Assembly: GCA_021463195.1 (NCBI GenBank)
Contig: JAJTXZ010000046.1
Location: forward strand, 1 to 39,026
DNA length: 39,026 nt
Direction of reading: 5' to 3'
From: Anaerolineae bacterium
GTDB lineage: Bacteria; Chloroflexota; Anaerolineae; UBA4142; SHND01
Within the stretch, counting starts at the first letter, position 1, and every line of letters begins with the position of its first letter. Positions 7,360 through 15,555 of the stretch are shown here, one piece after another. A program made the position numbers and the translations under genes. The notes beneath the pieces are model-generated. The model searched no databases and had not been told where the DNA came from. It saw nothing but the letters and a program-made list of their open reading frames with translations.

Positions 7360-8562
7360 ATGACAGCTCAATTAAGCCCGAATCGCATCGGATTGTGGCT
7401 TCGCGAACATTGGAAGCTCACAATCTTTGTGATTCTCATTGCGTTATTTCCGTTTTTTGATACTTTCCTCCAGGAAAGTTCCGATTATGTTCTGGGCGGA
7501 TATACCGGCACGCTGGTTACAGTTTTGATGTACGCGATGCTCGCGCTCGGGCTAAATATCGTCGTAGGATACGCCGGCTTGTTGGATTTGGGGTACGCGG
7601 CATTTTTCGCGATTGGCGCCTATGCCATGACGCTGATTAGCACACCGCATCCTCCTTGGGGCATTCCCGTTCCCTTCCCGTTCAACTATTTTTGGATTGC
7701 CCTGTTCTTGTCTGCGCTCATTGCAATGGTCAGCGGCGTCATTCTCGGCGCGCCCACCATTCCACTGCGCGGCGATTATCTCGCCATCGTCACGCTCGGT
7801 TTTGGCGAAATTGTCCCAGTGCTTTTTCGCAATCTGACCTGCGTCACCATCCCCTTTCTGAATATCGAATGTCTGGATTTGACGGCGGGCGAACGCGGAG
7901 TTAGTCTCGTCGCGCTGCCCGGCATCCCGGGGCTATATACCTTTAACAAGATTGACCTCGCGCCGTGGTATTGGCTGGGCTTGCTCATCATCGCCGCCGC
8001 CATTTTCATGAATCGGCGGCTAGAAGATTCGCGCTTGGGACGCGCCTGGATGGCAATGCGCGAAGATGAAGAAGCCGCCGCTTCAATGGGTATTGATATT
8101 GTGCGTACCAAGCTCCTCGCTTTCGCGATGGGCGCCACCTTTAGCGGCTTCGCGGGCGCATATTTTGCCTCATACATTCAAGCCGTCTTTCCGAGCAGTT
8201 TCGATTTTACCGTTTCCGTAACTGTATTGTGCGCCGTTGTATTGGGCGGCAGCGGCAATCCGTATGGCGCGCTGCTCGGCGGAATTCTAGTCGCAGGCAT
8301 TGACCGCATCGGTCTAAATCTAATGACCACTGGCGCGCATAAATTGGGCGAAATCATTCCCTTTCTAAGCGGCATTGATTTTCAATTATGGCGTTATGGC
8401 CTCTACGGCTTGGCGCTCGTCATTGTCATGCTCGTCCGTCCGCAAGGACTCTTGCCAAGCAAAACGCGAGCGCGCGAATTGCTCGAAGGCGCCGAACTCG
8501 ATATCGAGTCCGGCATGGAGGCGGCGGAACAAGAGGTTGGACGCGAAAGCAAAGCGGGTTAA
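7360..8562 (+). CDS. livM: Branched-chain amino-acid-type ABC permease LivM
   Basis: This 400-residue permease is the partner of LivH. Family signatures are LALGLNIVVGYAGLLDLGYAAFFAIGAY in the second to third membrane segments, LRGDYLAIVTLGFGEIV, the cytoplasmic EAA-like loop RLGRAWMAMREDEEAAASMGID, and VLGGSGNPYGALLGG. It closes with the typical VMLVRPQGLLPSK. A hydrophilic acidic tail of about 35 residues follows. The start is ATG 7360, with GGAG 8 nt upstream; longer readings into LivH are not supported. It is the last gene of the transport block, since an intrinsic terminator begins 3 nt after the stop. Confidence 0.93.
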   Translation: MTAQLSPNRIGLWLREHWKLTIFVILIALFPFFDTFLQESSDYVLGGYTGTLVTVLMYAMLALGLNIVVGYAGLLDLGYAAFFAIGAYAMTLISTPHPPWGIPVPFPFNYFWIALFLSALIAMVSGVILGAPTIPLRGDYLAIVTLGFGEIVPVLFRNLTCVTIPFLNIECLDLTAGERGVSLVALPGIPGLYTFNKIDLAPWYWLGLLIIAAAIFMNRRLEDSRLGRAWMAMREDEEAAASMGIDIVRTKLLAFAMGATFSGFAGAYFASYIQAVFPSSFDFTVSVTVLCAVVLGGSGNPYGALLGGILVAGIDRIGLNLMTTGAHKLGEIIPFLSGIDFQLWRYGLYGLALVIVMLVRPQGLLPSKTRARELLEGAELDIESGMEAAEQEVGRESKAG

Positions 8563-8565
8563 AAT

Positions 8566-8601
8566 AAAAACCTACGTGGTCAAACCCGCGTAGGTTTTTT
8601 T
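8566..8601 (+). terminator. Intrinsic terminator after LivM
   Basis: AAAAACCTACG (8566-8576) pairs perfectly with CGTAGGTTTTT (8589-8599) around a 12-nt loop. A run of seven T (8595-8601) closes the structure. It ends the Liv-type transcription unit. Confidence 0.88.
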
Positions 8602-8654
8602 ATTCAATTCGTATTCAACCTCTTTACGCCAGAAATTAAACCAGCGAGGCTCTT

Positions 8655-9158
8655 ATGAAGTTAACCGCGCAACAGCGCGCCGCGCTTGAACGCTTGCACG
8701 AAAGTGAATCTCTCACCGATAATCTCACCGACGCGGACGCGCAAGCGCTGCTGGAATGGGCGCAGCAACAAATTATCGCCGACACAGATGGCGACTTGGT
8801 GCGCGCCGCCGTGAACGCCGCAAATACAAGCGGCGCGCAAGGCGCGCAAATTCTGCTCATGCAAGCAAACGCGACTCTCGCGCAAGAACTCGCCGCGCGC
8901 GCCATGAACGCGGACAACAAACCCAACGCGACCGCGGCGCCAGATAACGTCGAACCAAACTCCGCGCCCGAATCGAGCGTTAAATCAAATCCACCCGCAA
9001 CGCGGCTCGAAGCGACCGGCGAGGTCGGCGCCGTAATCGCGCAACCCCTGCCCGCCGCGCGCGCCCAAGCCACAATTTCACCCGCGCCGCCTGCCGCCGC
9101 GGCCACGTCATCCACGCGCGGCAAAGCTAAACCGCGCGCGCGTAAAAAATCGCCATGA
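8655..9158 (+). CDS. Hypothetical protein, helical N-terminus with disordered basic tail
   Basis: This 167-residue protein was not recognised. Residues 1-100 are Ala/Gln/Glu/Leu-rich and predicted helical (LTAQQRAALERLHES, DAQALLEWAQQQIIA), with a leucine and alanine spacing that could form helical bundles. Residues 105-155 are low-complexity Ala/Pro/Ser/Thr. The last 15 are strongly basic (RGKAKPRARKKSP), which could contact nucleic acid or acidic lipid. There is no signal peptide or membrane segment. The stop overlaps the next start as ATGA at 9155-9158, so it is translationally coupled to the phospholipase-D-fold gene and probably works with it. Coding status is supported by this coupling and by the intact frame. 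Confidence 0.6.
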   Translation: MKLTAQQRAALERLHESESLTDNLTDADAQALLEWAQQQIIADTDGDLVRAAVNAANTSGAQGAQILLMQANATLAQELAARAMNADNKPNATAAPDNVEPNSAPESSVKSNPPATRLEATGEVGAVIAQPLPAARAQATISPAPPAAAATSSTRGKAKPRARKKSP

Positions 9159-10387
9159 GCAAAAAATCAAAATCCGCGCGCGGCTTGGCGCCATGGGTGA
9201 TACTCGTCGGCGCGGCGTTGGTATGCCTCATCGTCGGCGGCGGCATTCTTTTTCGCGACGCAACGCAAAACACGCCGCCGCTTACCAATCCGCCATCCGC
9301 GCCCATCACCGCGCCAGCGGCATCGAATGGCGCGCTGACCGATTTATCACGCGCCAATGTGACACAAGGCGCATGGTACACCGTCTATTTTACAAAACCA
9401 CTGTATCCGAAAAATAAAGCGGACCGAGTTGGCGGAGTGGATGCCGCAATCGTCGCCGATTTTGACCGCGCCCAAAAAACGATTGACGCCGCCGTGTTTG
9501 ACATTCGCCTTCCATCGTTGGTGGACGCGTTGACGCGCGCCGCGCAGCGCGGCGTTCAAGTGCGCGTTGTCACCGATTACGCCGCGAACAAAGACGCGAC
9601 CGATTTCACTGACGCAATCGCCGCCTTGGAAAGCGCCGGCGTTCACGTCGTCAAAGATCATCGTTCCGCGCTGATGCACAACAAATTCGCCGTGCTTGAC
9701 GGCCGCCTGCTCTGGACGGGTTCAATGAATTACACGCCAAACGGCGTTTATCGCAATAACAACAATATGCTGCGCCTTGATAACGCCGCGCTCATCGAAA
9801 ATTATATTCAAATATTCGAGCGCTTGTTTCAACTGCGCGCGCAAGAAGCCCCCTCCAAAATTATCCCCAACCCGCGCGTCACGCTCGATAACGGCATCGT
9901 CATCGAAAATTATTTTTCGCCCAACGGCGGCGCGCAAAAAGCGATTCTCGACCGCTTGAAAGCGGCGACCAAAAGCATCCGCGTCATCGCTTTTACCTTT
10001 ACCGATACCACGATGGCGAATGTGCTAAAGGCGAAACACAAAGAAGGTTTGAACGTGCAAGCGCTTTTCGAGACGCGCAATAATTCCGCCATCGGCGCGG
10101 AATACGAAACCTTGAAACGCGCGGGCATTGACATTCTCGCAGACGGCAACTGTTACACGCTGCACGACAAAGTGATCGTGATTGACGATAAAACAGTGAT
10201 TACGGGTTCGTACAATTTCACCAGCGCGGCGAATAAAACGAACGACGAAAATATCCTCATCATTGACGACCCCGCGCTCGCCAAAAATTATCTCGCCGAA
10301 TTCAAACGTCTGTACGCGCAAGCGCAGAATCCAACCCAATGCGGCAGCGCCAAAGCGCTCGACCTCGAAACCGACACGGAACAATAA
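9155..10387 (+). CDS. Membrane-anchored phospholipase-D-superfamily protein (two HKD motifs)
   Basis: This 410-residue protein has an N-terminal basic stretch and a single hydrophobic segment (about 11-34), predicted as a signal anchor. A Pro/Ala-rich linker follows, placing the catalytic part outside the cell. Two PLDc_2 domains carry complete HKD motifs: H175-x-K177-x4-D182 followed by GSMNYT, and H337-x-K339-x4-D344 followed by GSYNFT and ENILII. Cleavage or transfer of a phosphodiester through a phosphohistidine intermediate is expected. Substrate could be nucleic acid (Nuc-like) or phospholipid. The compact lobes and GS(M/Y)N(Y/F)T motifs look closer to Nuc-type and uncharacterised exported members than to cardiolipin synthases, which have more membrane segments. 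Coupled to the gene at 8655. Confidence 0.85.
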   Translation: MSKKSKSARGLAPWVILVGAALVCLIVGGGILFRDATQNTPPLTNPPSAPITAPAASNGALTDLSRANVTQGAWYTVYFTKPLYPKNKADRVGGVDAAIVADFDRAQKTIDAAVFDIRLPSLVDALTRAAQRGVQVRVVTDYAANKDATDFTDAIAALESAGVHVVKDHRSALMHNKFAVLDGRLLWTGSMNYTPNGVYRNNNNMLRLDNAALIENYIQIFERLFQLRAQEAPSKIIPNPRVTLDNGIVIENYFSPNGGAQKAILDRLKAATKSIRVIAFTFTDTTMANVLKAKHKEGLNVQALFETRNNSAIGAEYETLKRAGIDILADGNCYTLHDKVIVIDDKTVITGSYNFTSAANKTNDENILIIDDPALAKNYLAEFKRLYAQAQNPTQCGSAKALDLETDTEQ

Positions 10388-10410
10388 ACGCGCGCCATTT
10401 TTTCACTCTG

Positions 10411-10803
10411 CTATGGCGACGGCTTGACCACCACGCGTATCTTGTCCGCGACATGCACGCTGCACATCAAATCAAATGTGCCCGGCTCGGTAAAGGTTTG
10501 AATGTACGTTTGGCCCGGAGCGATTTTGACACCGCCAATCTCAATCGGATACGCGTCTTGATTGCGAATCACCAACGTATCTTGAGCGCCCATTTGCAAC
10601 TCGACAATGTTCGGCAGCGCATTCACCGCCTGCCCCGCGCCAAGCTGCGCGGTAGTGCCTTCAGGCACCACATACACCAACTGACGCGTCGCCTCACGCG
10701 CTTGCTGCCACGCCTGCGCCCAGCCCGCCGCGTTAACCGCGATAATGCCGACAATGCCCAGCGCGCCCAACGCGATTAACCCCCAACGCACTCGATTCCA
10801 CAT
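10411..10803 (-). CDS. Membrane-anchored cupredoxin-like protein
   Basis: This 130-residue protein has one N-terminal membrane segment (about 7-27) and an extracytoplasmic domain. That domain has a cupredoxin-like strand pattern: TLVIRNQDAYPIEIGG, then APGQTYIQTFTEPGTFDLMCSVH and a final IRVVV strand. C114-x2-H117 fits the Cys and second His ligands of a blue-copper site. However, the first His (expected in the IRNQDAYPIEIGG region) is absent and the usual downstream Met is replaced by Lys121 or lacking. It may bind copper differently or not at all. It is the third gene of a unit with SCO1 and PCu(A)C, which supports a copper-related role. Start ATG 10803. Confidence 0.65.
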   Translation of the reverse strand: MWNRVRWGLIALGALGIVGIIAVNAAGWAQAWQQAREATRQLVYVVPEGTTAQLGAGQAVNALPNIVELQMGAQDTLVIRNQDAYPIEIGGVKIAPGQTYIQTFTEPGTFDLMCSVHVADKIRVVVKPSP

Positions 10804-10818
10804 TTACGCCATTCCTTT

Positions 10819-10854
10819 GCGGCGCGCGCGCGATAATACGCGCGCCCGCGCCGC
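10819..10854 (-). promoter_or_regulatory. GC-rich stem-loop between PCu(A)C and cupredoxin-like genes
   Basis: GCGGCGCG (10819-10826) pairs with CGCGCCGC (10847-10854), extended inward by alternating CG runs. There is no T tract in either direction. It may stabilise the upstream message or weaken expression of the last gene. Confidence 0.4.
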
Positions 10855-10862
10855 GTTTACAT

Positions 10863-11384
10863 TCATTGTTGCAGCGAACGAATTTCGGCGACGACTTCTT
10901 TAACGCCCGCTTTTTCAAACGTCAGCTTGACCTTGAATGTCTCGCCGGGCTTGAGCTCTTGTTCGAGTCCGATGAGCATAACGTGAAAACCGCCGGGTTT
11001 GAGCTCCAACGTAGCATGCGCCGGCACATCAATGCCGCCTTCGACTTGGCGCATTTGCATCACGCCATCTTTCATCTCGACAGTGTGCAATTCCACCGCC
11101 GCCGCGACGGCGCTTTCCGCTTGAACGAGTTTGTCCGCCACGCCGCCGCCATTGATTTTCATGTACACCGCGCTGTTTGGCTTGGGCATATTCATCCCGT
11201 CAGACGCGGGCATATTCATGCTGCTGTCCGGCTTTGCCGCGGACGCACGCGCCCATACATCCGAAATCGTCAAACCTTGCGTGGGCGGATTCGTTGGCAG
11301 CGTCGGCGCGATGGCGCCGCCGCACGCGCTCGCTAAAATCGTCACGGCCGCGACGATTGCGCTAAAAGTTAGCGTATATTTCAT
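10863..11384 (-). CDS. PCu(A)C copper chaperone lipoprotein
   Basis: This 173-residue periplasmic or cell-surface copper(I) chaperone is expected to pass copper to SCO1 or the CuA site of cytochrome c oxidase. Lipobox ASAC places the acylated Cys at 21. The copper site is complete: H100 and M111, then H134-x-M136 (GGFHVML), the family HX10M...HXM pattern. An extra methionine-rich loop (M56, M58, M64, M66, with M75 nearby) follows DVWARAS and is not part of the core fold; Met-rich loops bind Cu(I) or Ag(I) in other copper proteins. The ATG overlaps the end of the SCO1 gene by 4 nt, indicating translational coupling. Confidence 0.9.
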   Translation of the reverse strand: MKYTLTFSAIVAAVTILASACGGAIAPTLPTNPPTQGLTISDVWARASAAKPDSSMNMPASDGMNMPKPNSAVYMKINGGGVADKLVQAESAVAAAVELHTVEMKDGVMQMRQVEGGIDVPAHATLELKPGGFHVMLIGLEQELKPGETFKVKLTFEKAGVKEVVAEIRSLQQ

Positions 11385-12001
11385 GATGAATCTCCTTCAT
11401 TGATTAAAAACTTGAGATCGCTCGCAATACTCTGGCGCGAGGTTCCAAACGGCAAGAGTTCGCGCAGTTGCCCGCGACGGTCAATCACATAAATAAACGC
11501 CGAATGGTCCACCGCGTATCCTAGCGCGGAATTGGCGAGCGGCGTCTTTTTATATTTCACGCCGTACGCGTCCGCGACCTGTTTGATTTCGTTCGACGTG
11601 CCGTGCAGCCCAATATTTGTCGCGTCGAACGCAGTCACATATTTTTGCAGCGTTTGCCGCGAATCGCGCTCCGGGTCCAAAGTGATAAATACGATTTGCG
11701 CGGCTTGCGCGTCCGCGCCCAAATCTTGGAGCGCCCCTGCCATATCCGCCAACGTCAACGGACACACATCCGGACAAGAGGTATAACCAAAGTACAGCAG
11801 TGTCACTTTGCCGCGCGTGCTGCTGAGCGTAAACGGCTTGCCATTATGGTCGGTCAACGTAAAATCCGCCGCCAGCGTAGGCGGGTCCAAACGTCCGCCA
11901 CGCAGCATCGGCGTCGCGCGGTCGCCTGGGCCGCAGCCAACGCTTGCCAACGCGCAAACCAACGCCAGCGCGATCATAACGCTTTGATTTTGTCCTAGCA
12001 T
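11381..12001 (-). CDS. SCO1/SenC family copper-delivery lipoprotein
   Basis: This 206-residue thioredoxin-fold protein is expected to act in CuA site assembly of cytochrome c oxidase. Lipobox SVGC gives the acylated Cys23. Copper ligands are C76-x3-C80 in FGYTSCPDVCPLTL and the distal His166 in VDHSAFIYVID. Other family features are PDFTLTD-like ADFTLTDHNGKPF, ITLDPERD and LHGTSNEI. The ATG at 12001 is preceded on the minus strand by an AAAGGAAA ribosome-binding site (12006-12013). First gene of a three-gene unit with PCu(A)C and the cupredoxin-like protein. No oxidase genes are in the window. Confidence 0.93.
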   Translation of the reverse strand: MLGQNQSVMIALALVCALASVGCGPGDRATPMLRGGRLDPPTLAADFTLTDHNGKPFTLSSTRGKVTLLYFGYTSCPDVCPLTLADMAGALQDLGADAQAAQIVFITLDPERDSRQTLQKYVTAFDATNIGLHGTSNEIKQVADAYGVKYKKTPLANSALGYAVDHSAFIYVIDRRGQLRELLPFGTSRQSIASDLKFLINEGDSS

Positions 12002-12120
12002 ATCGGTTTCCTTTGCATTTTCTGAACGCCCTCATACAGAGTATCATCAAGTCCAGCTCTGACACACGAGGCAATTATCATTCCCAAAATAGGACAAATG
12101 TCTCGCCCAGTTACATGCCA

Positions 12121-12148
12121 TTGACCCTATACGCACAGATGATATAAT
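12121..12148 (+). promoter_or_regulatory. Sigma70-type promoter upstream of the GntR gene
   Basis: TTGACC (12121-12126) and TATAAT (12143-12148) are separated by 16 bp. The start site is expected near 12155, giving a leader of about 100 nt before the GntR start codon. The 256-bp divergent region between the SCO1 and GntR genes holds nothing else recognised. Confidence 0.7.
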
Positions 12149-12257
12149 GCGAATGATTTTCACCCTGCCACTTCCGACAGCGCGCCGCCATAAGCGCGGA
12201 ACTCTTTTTATATCCTCAACCAAACATTATCGGCGCTAAACTCGATCGAAATAAAAC

Positions 12258-12986
12258 ATGGCAGAAAATTCTTTTGTCCCGCCTGTCCCGCGTTTTGCCG
12301 CTCAATCGGTCAGTCAACAGCTGTCGGACTATGTGCGCGCCGCCATCGTGCAAGGCGCGATTAAACCGGGGCAGCGTTTGATTGAAGAAACGCTCGCGCA
12401 AGAATTGGGCGTCAGCCGCACTCCTGTGCGCGAAGCGCTGCGCCGTCTCGAAGCCGAGGGCTTGATTGAATTTGAAGCGCAAAAAGGCGCGCGGGTGCGT
12501 CCGGTTTCCGTTAAAGAATTGGCGGAATTGTACGAACTGCGGATTTTATTGGAAGGACACGCCGCGCGTCTCGCCGCCAAAAAAATCACGCCGCGCGAAC
12601 TCGCCGCGCTGCGCCAAATCAACGACCAGTTTCTCGCCCTCCTCAACCAAACCGACCTGCGCGGGCAGCAAATTGAACAGCTCATCGAACTCAACAAGGA
12701 ATTTCAAACGCGCATCATCCAAAGCAGCGGCAATCGGCATTTGATTCGCATCGCCAAAAGTTTACTCGAAAGCAACGCGTTGTACGGCGTCTATTATTAT
12801 CACGACGCGCGCAAGAGTCGCGTTTCGCATCAGGACCATTGCGCCATTTTGGACGCGCTCGAAAAACATCAAGCCGCGCGCGCCGAAAAATTGATGCGGA
12901 CGCATCTGGCGCAGGCGCAGGCGACGATTCTCGCGACGATGAGCCAAATCGGCGGCGCGGCGCTAGACAACGACAAAAGGGCTTGA
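12258..12986 (+). CDS. GntR-family transcriptional regulator, FadR/FCD subfamily
   Basis: This 242-residue regulator has an N-terminal winged helix-turn-helix (about 15-85), with LIEETLAQELGVSRTPVREALRRLEAEGLI containing the recognition helix. The C-terminal all-helical FCD ligand domain runs from about 88 to 230. FCD metal ligands are partly altered: the usual NxxFH is N146-KEFQ150, so the first His is Gln, while later His residues (H191/H194 and H216 in RTHL) remain. The ligand is probably an organic acid or related metabolite. Its stop codon overlaps the -35 box of the next promoter, and a palindrome of the type recognised by FadR-subfamily proteins covers that promoter's start site. It is therefore predicted to repress the molybdenum-hydroxylase genes. 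No Shine-Dalgarno motif is visible at its ATG. Confidence 0.92.
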   Translation: MAENSFVPPVPRFAAQSVSQQLSDYVRAAIVQGAIKPGQRLIEETLAQELGVSRTPVREALRRLEAEGLIEFEAQKGARVRPVSVKELAELYELRILLEGHAARLAAKKITPRELAALRQINDQFLALLNQTDLRGQQIEQLIELNKEFQTRIIQSSGNRHLIRIAKSLLESNALYGVYYYHDARKSRVSHQDHCAILDALEKHQAARAEKLMRTHLAQAQATILATMSQIGGAALDNDKRA

Positions 12987-13010
12987 CAACTTTGCTTTTC
13001 CGGTTATAAT
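12983..13010 (+). promoter_or_regulatory. Consensus promoter of the molybdenum-hydroxylase operon
   Basis: TTGACA (12983-12988) and TATAAT (13005-13010) are both exact consensus hexamers with a 16-bp spacer. The start site should fall near 13017, inside the palindrome at 13016-13035. The -35 box overlaps the GntR stop codon. Confidence 0.85.
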
Positions 13011-13015
13011 TTTGA

Positions 13016-13035
13016 ATTGTATACAAGTATACAAT
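13016..13035. promoter_or_regulatory. GntR-type operator palindrome
   Basis: ATTGTATAC (13016-13024) and GTATACAAT (13027-13035) are perfect inverted halves around AA. They contain TTGTATACAA, matching the t-GT-AC-a pattern known for FadR-subfamily operators. The position over the transcription start implies repression by the adjacent regulator. Confidence 0.8.
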
Positions 13036-13062
13036 TCCCTTTTAACCACGGGAGTTTTCCGC

Positions 13063-15459
13063 ATGAATTATCAAATCCTCGGGAACAACTATCAGCGCAA
13101 AGACGGCATTGGCAAAGTGACCGGCAGCGAAACGTACACTTCGGACGTGATTCTGCCGCGCATGTGGCACGCGCGCGTCTTGCGTTCGCCTTACGCGCAC
13201 GCGCGCATTATTTCGATTGACCAAACCGCCGCCAAAGCGTTGGGCGCGGTGGTCTTGACCTATGCCGATGTGCCGCATTTAAAATACAACGAGCGCATCG
13301 TCAGCATTCCGCCGCATTTATTTCGCGATCGCACCGTGTTAGCGGACAAGGCGCGCCATGTCGGCGAAGCCGTCGCCGCCGTCGCCGCGCCGACCGAACA
13401 ACTCGCGGAAAAAGCGCTGCGCGCGCTCAAAATCGAATGGGAAATTTTGCCGCATTACACTGACCCCGCCGACGCGCAAAGCGAAAACGCGGAACCGATT
13501 CACGACGCGGTATTGTTGAACGGCGAAATGAAACCGATTGAGAACAATGTCGCCGTCGCGCGCACTGTAAATGTCGGAAACGTTGACGAAGGATTTGAAC
13601 ATGCGGATTTTATTTTCGAGCGCGAATATCTGACGAGCCGCATTTATCACGCGCAGATGGAAACCAAAAGTTGCGTCTGCGATCCCGCGTCCGACGGTTC
13701 GATTACGGTTTATCCCACCACGCAAAGCATTCACAACACGCGTCAACTGCTCGGCGAAATTTTTAACATTCCGCTGCACAAGGTCAATGTCAAACGCGTC
13801 GCTATCGGCGGCACCTTTGGTTCTTCGATTCAGATGAATTCGATTATTCCGATTTGCGTCGCGCTCGCGCTCAAAGCAAAGCATCCGGTCAAATTGGTTT
13901 CGACGCGCGAAGAAGATATGTACGACCATGTGCGTTATCAAACTAAATTGAAATTGAAAATCGGCGTGACGCGCGACGGCAAAATCACCGCAGGTCACAT
14001 TCAAGCGCTTGCCGATGTCGGCGGACACAACATTCAAGCGTACGCCCTGCTCTCGGTCCTCGCGGGCTGGAGCGCATCGCTCTACAAATTTCCGCATCTC
14101 CGCTTTGAAGGCAAGGCGGTGTACACGAACAAAACGCCGTCGTGCGCGATGCAAGGATTCGGCAATCCGCAAGCGACCTTTGCGATGGAATCATTGACCG
14201 ATGAAATCGCGCATGAACTTGAGCTTGACCCGATTGAATTCAAATTAAAAAATTATGTCGGACTCGGCGGCACGTTTTGGGGTCAGGGTCCTTCGGTGCA
14301 ATCTATTATTCGCAGCGACGGCGTGCCGCAGTTACTCCACGACGGCGCGCAAAAAATCGGTTGGCGCGCGCGACCCAAAGCGGGAACGCAAACAGGACGT
14401 TATCGGCACGGCATCGGCATGGCGCGTGGGTTTCACACCAGCGGCGCGGGCGCGCCGAAACCGGGCGAAGTGATTGATTATTCCGGCGCATTCATCAAAA
14501 TCAATGAAGATGGCACGGTGGATGTCGTTCACGCCATGATGGACCACGGCGGCGGGACGCTTGAAGCAATCGCCAAAATCGTCGCGGAAGAATTGGGCGT
14601 GCCGATTGAGAACGTGGGCATCTCGCCCGCCGACACCTTGACGACGGTGTACGATGTCGTCACGCACGCGACGCGCGGCGTATACGCGGGCGGCGGCGCC
14701 GCGCACAAAGCGGCGCTAAAAGTGAAACAGCAAATTTTCGAGTACGCGTCGCGCGTGCTAGAGCTGCAAGCCGATTCGCTCGTGATTGAACCCGATTACG
14801 AATTGAGGCAGGGCGTCATCTATTGCCCGAATTTTCCCGAACGACGCATCACGCTCGGCGCGCTGGCGAAACAGTTGCAAATCAATTCATGGGGCACCAT
14901 GGCAGCGGTCGAAAGTTTGCGCCAAGTGAATTGTCCGCCCGCGTTCGTCACCTATTTCATTGACCTCACCGTTGATACGGAAACAGGACACGTCACCACA
15001 AACCGCGCGGTCATCGGCAGCGATTGCGGCACGGTCGTCAATCCCGCGATGGCAATCGGACAACTCGAAGGCGGACTTTCCAAAGGAGTGGGTTACGCGC
15101 TCGTCGAAGACAATCAATGGGACGCGCAGACCGGACAACTCACGTCAAAAGGTTTTTGGATTGACGGCAAAACGCCCGCCATCAGCGAAGCCCCGTTTAA
15201 CGAAAACATTATTACGCATTTTTCTGACACCTACGAGCCGAGCGGACCGTTCGGCGCCAAAGGCATTGGCGAAGCGGCGACGAATCCCTGCGCGGCGGCA
15301 TACGCGAACGCGTTGTACAACGCGCTGGGCATTCGTTTCACGGAATTGCCGATTACGGCGGAAAAGATTTTGAGGGCGCTAAACGCGGAAGAGAATCGAG
15401 AAGCGAGAGTCGAGATGCGAGAGATGGAAGCGATGGCGGTGATGCAGGCGGCGGAGTGA
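13063..15459 (+). CDS. Molybdenum hydroxylase large subunit 1 (xanthine dehydrogenase/CO dehydrogenase family)
   Basis: This 798-residue Moco-binding catalytic subunit has the usual two-part layout (Ald_Xan_dh_C then MoCoBD) and opens with GKVTGSETYTSDV. The base-catalyst Glu is retained as E737 in GAKGIGEAATNP. The Glu equivalent to bovine Glu802 appears retained in REEDM (283-287). Two signatures deviate. GGGFGGK is GGTFGSS (249-255). The RGFG arginine (Arg880-type in xanthine oxidase) is Gln364 in MQGFGNPQ. This suggests a substrate other than xanthine, by inference from the bovine enzyme. ATG 13063 with an ACGGGAG motif upstream is preferred over TTG 13012, which would start inside the operator. 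First of six genes in the operon. Confidence 0.9.
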   Translation: MNYQILGNNYQRKDGIGKVTGSETYTSDVILPRMWHARVLRSPYAHARIISIDQTAAKALGAVVLTYADVPHLKYNERIVSIPPHLFRDRTVLADKARHVGEAVAAVAAPTEQLAEKALRALKIEWEILPHYTDPADAQSENAEPIHDAVLLNGEMKPIENNVAVARTVNVGNVDEGFEHADFIFEREYLTSRIYHAQMETKSCVCDPASDGSITVYPTTQSIHNTRQLLGEIFNIPLHKVNVKRVAIGGTFGSSIQMNSIIPICVALALKAKHPVKLVSTREEDMYDHVRYQTKLKLKIGVTRDGKITAGHIQALADVGGHNIQAYALLSVLAGWSASLYKFPHLRFEGKAVYTNKTPSCAMQGFGNPQATFAMESLTDEIAHELELDPIEFKLKNYVGLGGTFWGQGPSVQSIIRSDGVPQLLHDGAQKIGWRARPKAGTQTGRYRHGIGMARGFHTSGAGAPKPGEVIDYSGAFIKINEDGTVDVVHAMMDHGGGTLEAIAKIVAEELGVPIENVGISPADTLTTVYDVVTHATRGVYAGGGAAHKAALKVKQQIFEYASRVLELQADSLVIEPDYELRQGVIYCPNFPERRITLGALAKQLQINSWGTMAAVESLRQVNCPPAFVTYFIDLTVDTETGHVTTNRAVIGSDCGTVVNPAMAIGQLEGGLSKGVGYALVEDNQWDAQTGQLTSKGFWIDGKTPAISEAPFNENIITHFSDTYEPSGPFGAKGIGEAATNPCAAAYANALYNALGIRFTELPITAEKILRALNAEENREARVEMREMEAMAVMQAAE

Positions 15460-15555
15460 TGCCAAGTTATGCAAAACGCGAAAAACGGGAAACACAAATT
15501 AAACTCGAATAATTTCTGACCGACGAAAATCCAAATTAAAATCAAAATTTCCCTC

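Noticed and set aside
13339-14172. A 277-codon minus-strand open frame within large subunit 1
   Set aside because: Shadow of the plus-strand gene with no recognisable protein features; the same applies to 19505-20311 in large subunit 2.
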